NCBI RefSeq assembly: GCF_030867145.1
Contig: NC_134429.1
Location: forward strand, 16,714,615-16,778,614
DNA from: Opisthocomus hoazin
Lineage: Eukaryota; Chordata; Aves; Opisthocomiformes; Opisthocomidae
Direction of reading: 5' to 3'
Length of the DNA: 64,000 nt
The position numbers and the translations under genes are program-made. This document shows, one piece after another, positions 37,111-48,500 of this stretch. The notes under the pieces are model-generated. The model was not told where the DNA came from. It made no database searches and saw only the letters and a program-made list of their open reading frames with translations. Positions within the stretch are counted from its first letter, which is position 1. Each line of letters opens with the position of its first letter.

Positions 37111-40100
37111 TATACACACACATACTGTGGATGCCTCCAGCAGCTGGGCTCAGACACCCAGTTTACCCATAATAAATCCAATAATGCTCTTTCCCTGCAT
37201 CTCATGATGGGTCTCACACCCTAGGCAGCAACCTCCTTGGTCCAAAAGGTGACCTGGGGAGCTACTCCCACGGACTCATGGAGATGGATTTCACACCTCG
37301 ACACTGGGGCTGATGGCTTTACGGGACAGGCCTGGAAGGGGTCAACAATAAGGTTGTTGTTCCTGGGGAGTCTGTAATCAGGGTTCCCACCTGGAACTGT
37401 GTCCCTGTGCTCCTCTGGGCTTGTGAAGACTGGCATTTGGTGGGCTGATGGCTCTCCTGTGATATCTGGGAGTAGCCCCAGGGTACTGTTTGGGCTTCTT
37501 CTGCTGCCATTGTCACTTTGTGGGTGTGCAGATGAGCTTTTATCACATACTTTCATTTGTAAATGTAGCAGAAACCCCTGTTTTAACCCTTCTGGGACTA
37601 GGAGTTTGGAGGGACCACCTTGGGCAGAGCCCTTCCAGCACACAGAGTGCAGGCAGGGTGCAGGTCCAGGGTGCAGGCAGCTGCTGTCCCCAAGCCCAGG
37701 CTCAGCAGCAGGTTTCTGGCAGTGCAGGAGGGCCCTTTCTCCCCCCTTAATTCATGTTTCCCTGACCAATTGCACAGCTGCATGCATGTGTCTAATGAAA
37801 GGTCTTTCCTCAGCATCTCAGCACTGGGAAGTGCTCTCGGTGGCACGTCCGGTAGGACACTTTGTGCCCCACGGGCTTACTAAGCCCTGAAGGAGTGTGG
37901 ATGGTGCTTTGCAGGGGCCTGAAATGCAGTTCCTTGCCTGGTTTGCCCAGCTCTTCCCTTCAGTGATCTGCAAAGCCTGTTTTCCACCAGCCCTAGCTAT
38001 TGGCATGCACCGTTGCTGTGGCTGCACACAGGGACATGCAGAGTTTAAATTCAGGGAAGACGTCCTGTCTAGCACGAGGTATGAATTGTCACTCATTCAC
38101 TTTCTGATCGAGCAGCTAGCTAAAACCTTCCAGAAAGGTGACCAGCCTGGATCTGATGGCAGCAGGTAAGAGGGACGCAAGGAGGGTCGGTGCCTGTGTC
38201 CCCTCTGCGCAGTCAAGGATGCTGAGGGACCAAAGCACGGTGATACAGCCAGCTAGCTGCCATCAATCACAGGGCCTTAGCAGAGGCTTCTGAGGATTTA
38301 AATCATTAATTAAGATTAATGAAATGGGCTTTTGCAGTTTATCTAAGTGCATGTTCTGAAACTGAAACCTGGTCATTAATTAGTGAGTGAGATAATTTGA
38401 AGGGCTCAGTAAAGTCCCCTCTTCAGCCCCAGGGAGGCACATCAGCATGGCTCCAGGTGGAAGGATATATACCCAGGGGATGCTACACCAGAGCAGGATA
38501 GGTGACACTTGAGAAGAGACACAGGCGCACAGTCCCACCAATGTGGGCTTTTAGGAGATTGGGGATGTCCATCCAGCTCAGGACTGAGAACAGGAGACAC
38601 ACCCTGCTAATCTACTTGTACCGTTCTGGCAAATGAGAGGCTCCATTCGGCTTCCCCACATAAATTAATTTGAAAAGCTTGGGGATTACTGGCAGGATTA
38701 GAGCTCCCTAGAAATCCCACTGCCTGATCTGCCCACCCCGAGGCTCCTGAAACCTTCTCATGAAGACTAATACAAACAAATATGTCCCATTACAGGATGA
38801 ATCTGAACAGGAAATACAAAAGCCCAGTTTGTGTGACATGAAATGCCGCATGAAGCCCAGCTGTAGGGTCCTGCATTTGTCAGCCTGTGCTCATCCTCAT
38901 GCTAGGACATTCGTGCTCACCAGACCCAGAGCCAGAGGACCAGGACCCACTGGCAGCCACCCTCCACCCTGCTGTGCTTCTCTGGTGCCATGGGTGGTTC
39001 TCCAGGGACCTCCTGGGTGAACATCTCTGGTGACAGGCGCAGGGCACAGGACCACTGTCCTCTTCTGCCTCCTGGTGCAAACTACCCCTCTGGATTTGGA
39101 GTTTGGAGATGAGTTTCAGGGCATGGCTTTTGGCCACTCACTAGGGTGTTTGAGCAAATACCGTTACAGAATGACCTTCTCCACAGGACAATAAAACAGA
39201 TACAGCAGCAGTAAATTGCATCAATTACAGGGAACTCAGTAATTAATTAGAAGCTGGGAGTCTTCCCATCCCTCAGTACAGCTCTAAAATTAAGAGTCCG
39301 AGTGAAGAATAACTTCCAGGCCAGGGAGTCAGTGCTGGGGCTGTGAAGCAATTGCCCCCCACGCAGAGACTTCCTGAGGACTGCAATTGCCTCCTAGATG
39401 TTGATCGATTTGCTTTGGAGTTGGCAGCAAGGACATGGGTTTGACCTCCACCTGCAGAGAAGAGGGAGAGGACTTCAGGCAGCGCCAGCAGAAGGGGGTC
39501 CTGAGCTGTTTAATGCCATTGCAAGCGGAAAAGCGTCTGCCCGAGCTGGGAAAGGGCTGTCCCCTGGTTGGAAAACGATGGAGGTGTTTGAGCAGAGGAG
39601 GGGGAACTCCGAGGGAGCACAAACTAGGCAGAGAGGTTGGGATCTGCCCAGGGAGGGTAATGAGCTATAAGCTAATGAAAACGCCTGAGAGGATGCTGCG
39701 CGAGTGTGGACCACACGAGTGCTGAGGATATGGGTGCTGCTGCCCTCTGCCACTCTGGGGACGGTTTGGGTAGCCCAGAGAGCTACTGCAATCAAAGCCT
39801 TACTGCTGCTGCCAAAGAGCTCAAGCTCAGGCCAGAAGAGACAAGGAGACATCGCGACCTCCAGCCTACCACGGGCTGAACAGATCCCCGCCTCGAAAAC
39901 ATCAGGCCTGGCTCCACGCAGCCTGCTGCAGCTTGGCTGGGATGCTCCTCGACAAACCCACTACGCTGGAGGTTGGCTGATGGTGCCTGCAAGGCAACTG
40001 CCGGGGTCCCGCCGGCCAGAAGAAAAGGCAATCAAAGCCTCCGAAGCAGCAATCAGACGGCCTCCAAATTGAGCAGACGTGAGAAGTGAGTTTGCTACTT

Positions 40101-41119
40101 CGGATCGATCCGGCAGCCAAGGTCAGTTAGAGGGAAGCCAAGCTCCCGGAGAAGCCACTGTGGAAAGCGAGTTGTAATAGAAATAAGTTGTAATTGTCTC
40201 CAGCTGGCATGGACCTCCAGCTGCCACTGACCCAGTTAACACTAACGCTCACCTGCAGGAAACCTCCGCTCCGTTCTCAAGACATTACATCAGGGAAACC
40301 AGACCACGGCATGGAGAGAAGCCTGGGAAGGCCACACAATGCTTTGGCAGCTGTCAGGACGTGGCTGTGCCCAGCATGCAGGAAGGGTCCGTGCTGATCA
40401 TCTCAGCCCAGAGGAAAGCACAACATTGCTACAAACAAGCGCACAGCGGTCCTCACTCCGCTGGGATGAGAACATCCCTGTCTGGTGGAGGGATTCATGA
40501 TGGCTTTACCATGGCCTGGCCCCAAGGAGTGCAAACCTCACCTACATAAGTGACAAAACACAAAGCCCAGAGAAGAGCACCTTGTATGTCCTCCTTGGCG
40601 TATGGCCATCACTTTGGCTTTGGAAAGGAATCTCATGCTGTCCAGGCTGTCTCCCAGACCCTTGTCTCCTCAGCCGATAGCATAAAGCCAAGAGGGGAAG
40701 GAAGGAAGGACGGACCAGGATTTGTCTTTTTTTCTGTTGCCGTGCAGTTTTCAAGCTATTTTTTAAACCCTTGAGGATGTTTAGGAGATACTGTGGACTC
40801 TCTCCTCTCAGCCTACAAAAAACACCACCTTCTGCCCGTGGCGTGAACAGGCTGGGCACTCACTGCTGGAGCAGGGAAAGGGTGGGGGTCGGGAGTGGTG
40901 GACACCAGACTGAATGTGAGCAAACCACAGATAAGATAAACTGCCACATTAGGGGGACTGTGGCCAAGGTCAAGGGAAATTATTCATCCTCACGGTCAGC
41001 AGTGGGGAGGGACCCTGCTGGGCTGTGGTTAGCCAGGTGAAGAGGAGGGTGAGGTGGGGTCTAATCACAGCTGCAGCTACTTGGGAGCAACTGCAAGTAA
41101 GACAGAGCCAAACACATCT

Positions 41120-41355
41120 CACTGGTGCCAAACAATGTTAACAAGGGGCAGGGGTCACACACTGGACCTTCAAAGATTCAGGAGGGACATTAGGAAACGC
41201 TTCTTCACCTGAGTGAAGCCTGGTGCAGCCTTGAGACAGGTGCCCAGAGCTGTGCGAGATCTCTGTCCTTGCGGAGTTTCAAGACTTAGGTAGGCGAAGC
41301 CACAGCTGGACAGGAGATCCCAGAGGTCCCTTCACCAGCCCTGCTGGGATTCACA
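41120..41355 (+). mobile_element. Old CR1 LINE 3'-end fragment, sense
   Basis: A diverged sense copy: 'tggtgccaaacaatgttaacaaggggcaggggtcacacactgga', 'aggagggacattaggaaacgcttcttcacctgag', 'aggtgcccagagctgtg', and an ending near 'cagaggtcccttcaccagccctgctgggattca', which follow the order of CR1 ORF2-end and 3' UTR words. No octamer array remains. Confidence 0.7.
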
Positions 41356-43134
41356 GCACTGTGCCTGCTGAACGTCACTTTTCTCCTGGCTGGACTTCAG
41401 TCCAGGGATGCCCTGCCACAAAGTGGTACAGGCACTTGTCACCTAGCTTTGCCGAGGTCCCAGCTGGCTCCCTGCTCCTCGACCCAGCTGCAGTGCCCGC
41501 TGCCTGCGGGCAGGCTGATGGCACATGTCTTTTACTTCTCTTGAATGGTCTCTCTTCCTGACCTTGAGATGGACAGAACTGCATCCTGGATGCGTCCACT
41601 GACTTTTGATGCAGCCCTGAGTGGTGAGAAGAAGCCAAACATGAGCCACAGTGGCAAGCAAACCAGTTTCCCACACAAGAGGCCAGATGCTCCTTGCAGC
41701 CCGTAGCTCTGTCTCTGCGTACTTTTCACCATGTTAGGCTAACCAGCTGTCTTCAGAGATGGGTGCGAGGAGCCCTCGGCCACGGGCCAGATCCCACCAT
41801 TCCCCAAAAGCCTCTTGCACCCTCTGTTTGCCCTTCTGCCGTGCGGGAGCCAGCCGCGGAGCCACGCCACCGCTGCCTGGCACCCCTCGGCGCTGCGAAG
41901 CGGGGCCCCTGGCGTGTTGTCAGCGCAGCTCTGGGCACCCTGCTCGGATCCCAGCTGATTTATGGCACGTCCTTCCTGTCTTCTCCCTGCTATTATTGCT
42001 TGAAATGTTGTAATTTAGATTCCGGCTGTGTTTGATTGCAAACTCTCCCAATCTACAAATTTCAGTGACAAGCACTGGAGCAGCTCATTTACATGCCAAA
42101 GTGATCAATCCGGAACCGCTCGTTTCACAAGCGAATAAATAAATAACGAATACATTAAAGCATGGGAAACAATCAGCCAAATTAACCAATAGACGTCAAA
42201 TAACAACAAGCCCTGACATCCGTAACAGACAACAAGAAGAGGAGGGATGGGACAAGCTTTCCCAGCATTGCCCGGGGCTGCTCAGCACTCATCCATCTCC
42301 TCCCATCCCAAGAGCCAACAGGGACGTGCATCAATGCCAGGAGACAGTGAGCAAGGACTGGAGCGTGAAATCCTGCCTTTTAAACCCCGTATCTGTCTTT
42401 GCTCCTCATACCTGTTCTATGCAAGCAACTGTCAAAGGGATAACACATCCCCTGGGACAGCAATTGAAGCGCTTTAGACACGAGTGGGAAGTGGCTTTGC
42501 AGTCTGATTTTCAGCTGACGTGTCAAGAAATCCTCCCAGGGCACCTGAACCATCCCAGCTCCTTGTTTCGTTGATCAAAACGTGGGAGACTTCAGTGCAA
42601 ACACCGTCTCGTCGTGCAGGAAGCTCATCTGGTGATCAAGGGCTGAGTATTTTAGGACAGACCGGCTCAACAGCGGCAAAATCACAGTTTGCCAGTGAAA
42701 CGGGCTCGGTTACTTGGGCATCACTCAGCCCCCAGTGACTGCGGAAGCACGGATGCTCTGAGCTGTCCTGACCTAGTGGGGTCTGGTGGGGGTTTTGACC
42801 AGTAAATTGCAACGAAGCATGGGCAGGCAGGTGCCAGGGTAGGCACAGGAGGCTCTGGTGACAACAACCATCCCGGACACCTCCACCACTTGACTCAGAC
42901 CAGCCAGGTATGAGCCAGCCTGCCCTCCTGTCCCCGCGCAGTGGGTTTGCTGCTCCAGCTGCCATAGCACAGGCTGGGAGCAAAGCTGGGCTGAGGAGAC
43001 CCCATTGCTGGGACCAACAGGGACAACTGAAGGGCCAGTCCTGCTCTCCCTGACCCAGGGTGGATCCTCTTCTTGCACCTAAAGGGAAGAGCTGATTCTT
43101 GCACCTCACAGCCAGCACTGGGACCTGTCAGAGG
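41356..43134. other. Intergenic DNA with a strong candidate conserved element
   Basis: No gene recognised. Positions 42000-42240 are an AT-rich, non-repetitive block with TTTGATTGCAAAC, CTCATTTACATGCC, GTGATCAATCC, AAATAAATAACG, TTAACCAATAGACGTCA and similar words. It sits between GC-rich flanks and looks like an enhancer-type conserved noncoding element. Nothing else is supported. Confidence 0.45.
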
Positions 43135-43271
43135 GACAAGGCCAGGTTGGATGGAGCTTTGCGCAACCTGGTCTAGTGGAAGGTGTCCTGCCCACGGCAG
43201 GGGGGTTGGAACTAGGTGACCTTTATGGTCCCTTCCAACCCAACCCTTTCTATGATTCTGTGACTCTGTGA
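43135..43271 (+). mobile_element. CR1 LINE 3'-end fragment, different subfamily
   Basis: The words 'ggccaggttggatggagctttgcgcaacctggtctagtggaaggtgtcc' and 'ggcaggggggttggaactaggtgacctttatggtcccttccaacccaaccctttctatgattctgtgac' mark a CR1 3' UTR distinct from the 'gacccacagaggtccc' type seen elsewhere here. Short and non-coding. Confidence 0.88.
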
Positions 43272-44338
43272 CCTCCCAGTGGGTGCCGGTGGCAGACTGG
43301 GATGCTGGGATGCAGCAGAGGCGTGTGCTGTACCTGCCGGTACTGCTGATCTCCCACCACCTGCCTTTGTGCGGCGACAGGCAGGAGCCAGCTATTTGAT
43401 TTCTCCTCCTCTGGCAGCTCCTGCCTGTCACGGCTCAGCACCCCGGGGGATCCCCAGCAGGGAAGCATCTCTCCCTGCTGTCTGCTGTCAGGCTGCTCGT
43501 GTGTGCCTGCGGGCACCCGGGACGCAGGGCGGAGGTTTTGCAGGGGTGGGTTTTCTTCCACGAAGCTGGAAGCTGGCGCTGACCCATCTTTGCCTGGCAC
43601 CACCGGGTGGCAGGGCAGCAAGGTGAGGACCCCATGGCCCATCCTGAAAGGAGGAGGGTTGCTCAGGGTAAAATCTGTGTGGATCAAGGCTGGTCCTGGG
43701 CCCGCAGCAGAGCCAGGAGGCAGTGACAGGTACCCTGGTGATGGAGACACTCAGCAGAGCAGTTAGGTCTCCGCAGGACCAGGGCTGTCATCTTTGGGGC
43801 TGGATTTGGGGCTGCCTGGGGCTCTGCAGAGCACCTGCATCCTCTGGCTACCCCAGCGTACTCCCACCTTCCCCTCTGCCTTGGGCTTGGCCCCATTTCA
43901 TGTCATTGGGGGATCCCTTCCGTCATCCTTGCCCCTTCTCCATGCTGGAGCCTGCTGGTGGTGGTGCTGGTGGGACGCTGCTGGACCTCTATCCGCAGGG
44001 ATAACCCAGCAGGGCTTCATGACCCCTTGCACCTTCCATCATGGCTTGGCCCTCACTGAGGACCACTTCTCCCTCAGTCTCAGGGGCTGCCAAACTGCTC
44101 CCAGCTTGGGGGAATCGTGTCTGTGGCCCCACCGGGGCTGTGTTAGCAGGAGGGACAGGGTCGTTCTGGCTCCCGACGTGCGATCGCAGAGATGCCCGTG
44201 GGCTTGCTCCGCAGCCGGACACCCCGCGGTGTGGCCTTTGGGGACACGGGGGTGGCAGGGGGTCTCCCCCAGCCCTCATTTCGGAGCAGAGGAGCGCTGG
44301 TGAGGAGGTGACACCGGGCATGGCTGAGGCAGCACTGC
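43272..44338. other. Intergenic GC-rich DNA
   Basis: No gene recognised; overlapping GC-rich open frames on both strands only. Confidence 0.5.
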
Positions 44339-44480
44339 CACCTCGTGGCATGTCACCCCACGGCGTGTCACCTCATGGTGTGTCACCCCATGGCATGTCA
44401 CCTCTTGGCGTGTCACCCCACGGCATGTCACCTTGCGGCGTGTCACCTCGTGGCGTGTCACCTCGTGGCGTGTCACCTCA
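44339..44480. repeat. 15-bp minisatellite, about 9.5 units
   Basis: The core TGTCACC recurs at exactly 15-bp intervals (44351, 44366, 44381, 44396, 44411, 44426, 44441, 44456, 44471). The unit is about GGCRTGTCACCYCRY, with CG/TG and CC/CT variation between copies. Because 15 is a multiple of three, several frames stay open; the + frame reads as repeated G-V/M-S-P-H pentapeptides. I consider this repeat-driven rather than coding. Confidence 0.95.
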
Positions 44481-44799
44481 CTGCCCGTGCCATGCTGGCC
44501 TCCCCGTGTCCTGCGGCCACCACCCGCTCCCACCCCGATGGGAAGGGGAAGGAGGAGGGTGCCAGGCTGGAGGTATTTTTGCGCTGGCGGATGTGGTCTG
44601 AAGAAGCCTCCGGGGTGGCACCGTGCAATGTTGATCCACGGCTCCCCGCAGCCAGCTCTCCTCTGGAGCCCTGGATGTCCCAGCTGCAGAGCAGGAGGAG
44701 AAGATGCTCAGAGGATGGGAGAGGAAGGCTTGGCTTGAATGAAGCAGCACTGAAAGTCGAGTGAGTGGGGGCTAAGCACTGCTCAGGAGTCTTCAAGCA

Positions 44800-45068
44800 C
44801 TTGCCCAGCAACAGGACAAAGGGCAACAGGTACAAACTGAAGCAGAGGAAGTTCCAGCTGAACACGAGCAAAAACTTCTTCCCTCTGAGGGTGTCAGAGC
44901 ACTTTAACAGGCTGCCCAGAGGGGCTGGGGAGTCTCCTTCTCTGGAGATATTCAAACCCTACCTGGACGAGGTCCTGTGCAACCTGCTTTAGGTGACCCT
45001 GCTTTGGGAGTGGGGTGGGACCAGAAGATCCACAGAGATCTCTTCCTACCCCTATGGTTCTGTGATCT
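44800..45068 (+). mobile_element. CR1 LINE 3'-end fragment, sense
   Basis: It runs from 'ttgcccagcaacaggacaaagggcaacaggtacaaactgaagcagaggaag' through 'ttcttccctctgagggtgtcagagcac' to 'ctacccctatggttctgtgatctgg'. The tail is a single degenerate octamer. An in-frame stretch to 44992 is a relic of the ORF2 C-terminus. Confidence 0.92.
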
Positions 45069-46754
45069 GGAGGACTTGCTGCCTGGACCAGCACCAGCTT
45101 CCAGGAGATGCTGGAAACCCGTAACCAGTCCCTTGTACTTCAACATTTGAATGGGGTTAAGGGGACAGTCAGGGACAAAGGACACAGGAACACCAGGACA
45201 CAGCCATCGATCAGTCCTGGATGAAATGATGAAGTGGTCTCATTTTGGCTGTATATTAACGAAGGGCAATAGGGTAGAAATACAATTTCTGTCCCGAAGC
45301 ACCGTTTGGTGGAAGGTAGGTCTTTTCAAACTCACCTGTCATCTTTTCTTGACACGATTACAGATCTGGTTGATAGAGGAACTCCGCTGATAAAATAAAA
45401 TTGCATTTCTTCTGGGCATCTGATTTATTGCAGGTTGACATTTTGATTAAAAATGTGTATTATATTGCATTAAGAGGGCATTTATTCAATGAATTAAAGA
45501 CCAGCTCAGTGACAGATCTCCAAAGGTAATTATTAATGGGGATGCACTGACGAGCGAAGTTCTGTCTGGCAAGGTTCTCTGGGCTGATTTTTGGTTTCAC
45601 ATTAGTCATTCCCCTTTTCAACTGTTTTGGAAACAATGCAGCACCTTCCCTGGGACCATCCTCTTTCCTTGAACACCCTTCCCTGACCTCCAGCTGCTTC
45701 TGCATTTGCTCTGGGGACTCCAACGTCACTTTCTCATGAGGGTGAGTGCAGCTGCCACAGGACTCCTGAAAGCAGACTCCAGGTGGCTGTGGACCAGAAA
45801 GCCCCTCCTATCTGCCCACTGCATCCCCAGTGGGGTGCCCTGGCTGGTTCCCTGGGTCAGAACCATAGTCACCTGCTGGGGTCATTGTGGCATGTCTCAT
45901 CCCACTGCTCCCTGCTGCGCTAAGGCTTGGCTACTGGTGGTATTTTGGGGCTCTTTGGTGGCAGAGCTGAATGTGCATCCCTGGGCACCTTCCCTGGACT
46001 CGGTGGTGTGAGGCAGTGGCTTTTTCATTTTGCAGGTCTGGGTCAGGCAATGCACAGCTCCTAAGGTTGCCCACACATGGCTGGTGCAAGGCATGGCCAC
46101 TCAAAGGGGACCAGAGCAACCCGACTGCCAGAGAGTCCCATCTTCTCCCGCTCTGCTACAGAGACAAGGTCCCCAAACCACTGAAGTGAGGGCAGTGAGA
46201 AGGAGATGTTTCATCAAGGATGCTTCAGGCCCTGCTGACCACACAGACACCAACAGCACCTTTGCTGGAGCCCTGCTGTGTCAGGGTGCAGCACCAAGGT
46301 GGGCATCTGGAGGGGTCAGCCCGCAGCAGCAGCGATGACAAGGCTGGGTACAAGTGACAGCCACGCTCTGCCCATCGCCCGGACTGGGAGCCACCCAGAG
46401 TGATCTGAGCATCCCTCAGATGGCCGTGCCACCTAGGGATGGCATCACCTGTCCCCTCCTGCAGTGACAGAGCTGTGGCATGCCTTCGGGCACCCTCCAC
46501 CCTGGGGGTGCTTTGTGCCCAGTCACCACCGGTCCCTGTTGCGGGGACCGTGCTGCCGGGCCAGGCTGGGAACCCTGCCGTCCTGCGCTTTTGCTGACCA
46601 AGCTGTTCCCGGATTGTGCCCAGCGCAGCCAGGGTGGAGCGTGGAAAGGGGAACAAGCTTCTCTCTCTTGCAGAGAAAGCGACACTTGGCACTTCTCTTC
46701 CCCAACCAGGCAAACCACCGTGCATGCACACACAGCCCCCCACCCCACCCCCTG
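45069..46754. other. C1QA upstream region with AT-rich block
   Basis: No gene recognised. Positions 45240-45540 form a long AT-rich, non-repetitive block (GATAAAATAAAATTGC, TTTGATTAAAAATG, GCATTAAGAGGGC, GGTAATTATTAATGG). About 1.2 kb of ordinary sequence follows before the putative C1QA first exon. The block could be a regulatory element for the C1q genes or for a neighbour; this is inference. Confidence 0.4.
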
Positions 46755-46840
46755 CTCCTCTTCCTCCCTGCTCCCAGGGAAGAGTTTCCAGCCAGCAGAG
46801 CTGCTGCTCAGACTGGTCTGTCCTCACCCCCAGCAAGGAG
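46755..46840 (+). promoter_or_regulatory. C1QA: Putative C1QA promoter and noncoding exon 1
   Basis: A textbook splice donor, AAGGAG|GTAAGT, has its GT at 46841, and a strong acceptor (CTGTCCTTGCAG) ends at 47622 just before the C1QA start codon. An ETS/PU.1-like site in reverse orientation (TTCCTC at 46761-46766, within CTCCTCTTCCTCC) lies about 75 bp upstream of the donor, and I see no TATA box. Mammalian C1QA has a noncoding first exon and is driven by PU.1/IRF8 in macrophages. The transcription start cannot be fixed from sequence. Confidence 0.45.
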
Positions 46841-47631
46841 GTAAGTCACCCCCAAGAGCTGAGGACACATGGCTCCTCTGCCACCGCTCTCCAGCCCTTG
46901 CTCCCCGTCCCAGTCCTTTCTTCCCTTCCCGCTTCCATAGGGGTTTAAAGTAGGAAAAGGGGGAGAAGATGATGTTGGGGGGAGGGGCTACAGGTATCTG
47001 TCCTTGCTCCGTGTGGTTGTGGATATCACTGGGCTCTGCAGGCTCTTCCTGGGCTGAGTACCCCAGGTTTTGGGGTAGGTCTGTGTGCTGAGGACCTCCC
47101 TTCTCTCCTCCAGCTCTGTGTGTTGGAGATCTGGATCTCTTTTGCCTGTTTATCCCTTTCCTGCTTACCCCTCCTCTGTCGCGTCTCTTTGCACCCCTTC
47201 CTCACTTGTGCTCTCGATCCCATGGGATCACTGCCCTGTACAGCAGTGCTTGCCCCCCAGCACTGGAAGAAGCATCCTCCACATGCATCTGATGTGCGAC
47301 CACCCATCCCGCAAACCTGCACCAAAGGGTTTACGCCATGCTCCACGTCCTGGGCCCTCTAATCCCACAGCCTTGCCATGGGCACAGGTCAGAGATTTGC
47401 AGCAGCATCAACGATTTCGGATCACACAAGGAAACAACCTCAAAATCCTTCCATGAAGTTATTTTCTCCGTTGCGTGTGATGTCCAGCTATCTGTATTGG
47501 ACAACAGATGGGTGACGTGGTAGATCTGTCCATGCCTCTGAGGAGAGCACTTGCATGTCTGTGTCCAAGGTGCATCTGTGTGCTTGCCTCCATCCCCAGT
47601 TCCCCCACCCCTGTCCTTGCAGGGAGGCAGG

Positions 47632-48500
47632 ATGCAACCCGGGCTTTGGCTGGTGACCAGCACCCTGGCAGCAGTGCTGGGCACGGCCCTGCTGGAGGAC
47701 GACACGTGTCGGGCACCAGATGGCAAGGATGGCTTCCCGGGAATCCCTGGCCTTGACGGGAGACCAGGGCAGAAAGGTGACACGGGAGAGCCAGGTAAGA
47801 GGGAGCTGGGGGTGTTCAGTGTGGGTGAACTGGGAGCCCCAAGCCTCTTGGTAGGAGCATCACGGGTTGTGGGAGCAGCTTGGGTGATGCCAGACATGCA
47901 TGAACTGCTTCTCCTCACCGTCTCTCCCCAGGGAAATCAACACAGAGGACGGGCATCCAGGGACCCAAAGGGGATGCAGGTGAGCCAGGACCTCCTGGCA
48001 TCCCAGGGAACCAGGGCTACCATGGCCCGCACGGCCCCCCTGGGCCCCCAGGGCAGCCGGGGCCGAAGGGGGACAAGGGCAGTGTCGGCGACATCCTGCA
48101 GCAGCCACGTCCTGCCTTCTCTGCCTCGCGGAGGTCCCCACCACTCATGGGCAGGACAGTGGTGTTCGACAACATCATCACCAACCAGGAGAGCTCCTAC
48201 AGTTCCCAGACCGGGGAGTTCACCTGCCGCGTCCCCGGGCTCTACTACTTCGCCTTCCAGGTGGTCTCCAGCGGGGACCTCTGCCTGAGCATCACCAAGA
48301 ACAGGGAGCGCGTGGTCAGCTTCTGCGATTACAACAGCCGCAACATCCTGCAGGTCAACTCGGGCAGCAGCGTGCTCAGCCTGGCCGTGGGCGACCGGGT
48401 CTCCGTGAGCACCGACCCTGCCAAGGGCAAGATGATCTACAGCGGCTCCGAGGCAGACAGTGTCTTCAGCGGCTTCATGCTTTTCCCACAGGCGGGCTGA
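47632..48500 (+). CDS. C1QA: Complement C1q subcomponent, A chain
   Basis: Secreted A chain of C1q, which pairs with the B chain in the recognition molecule of the classical complement pathway. Coding exons are 47632-47794 and 47932-48500; the 137-bp phase-1 intron (CCAG|GTAAGA ... CCCCAG|GG) splits a glycine codon. The product is 243 residues (human about 245). Order: signal peptide (about 1-21), interchain Cys26, Gly-X-Y stalk from about 31 to 107 with a break at 56-61, then the gC1q head (about 113-243) with Cys153, 172 and 186 and the closing motif GSEADSVFSGF. The start sits 9 nt after the acceptor (CTTGCAG), with A at -3. Odd points: the residue aligned with human Lys59 of the mature chain is Asn81, and the usual A-chain N-glycosylation sequon is absent. 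The neighbours C1QC and C1QB follow on the same strand and complete the trimer. Confidence 0.97.

Larger units (their letters stand above)
35682..41119. other. Intergenic DNA with AT-rich candidate elements
   Basis: No gene recognised. Two AT-rich islands stand out: 38290-38400 (TTAAATCATTAATTAAGATTAATG, GGTCATTAATTAGTGAG) and 39190-39310 (AAATTGCATCAATTACAGGG, CAGTAATTAATTAG). Both look like clustered homeodomain sites. The microsatellite and hairpin near 37 kb are listed separately. Confidence 0.45.

Noticed and set aside
44041-44601. Protein with G-V-S-P-H pentapeptide repeats
   Set aside because: The repeat is the 15-bp minisatellite translated; the flanks have no recognisable coding sequence.
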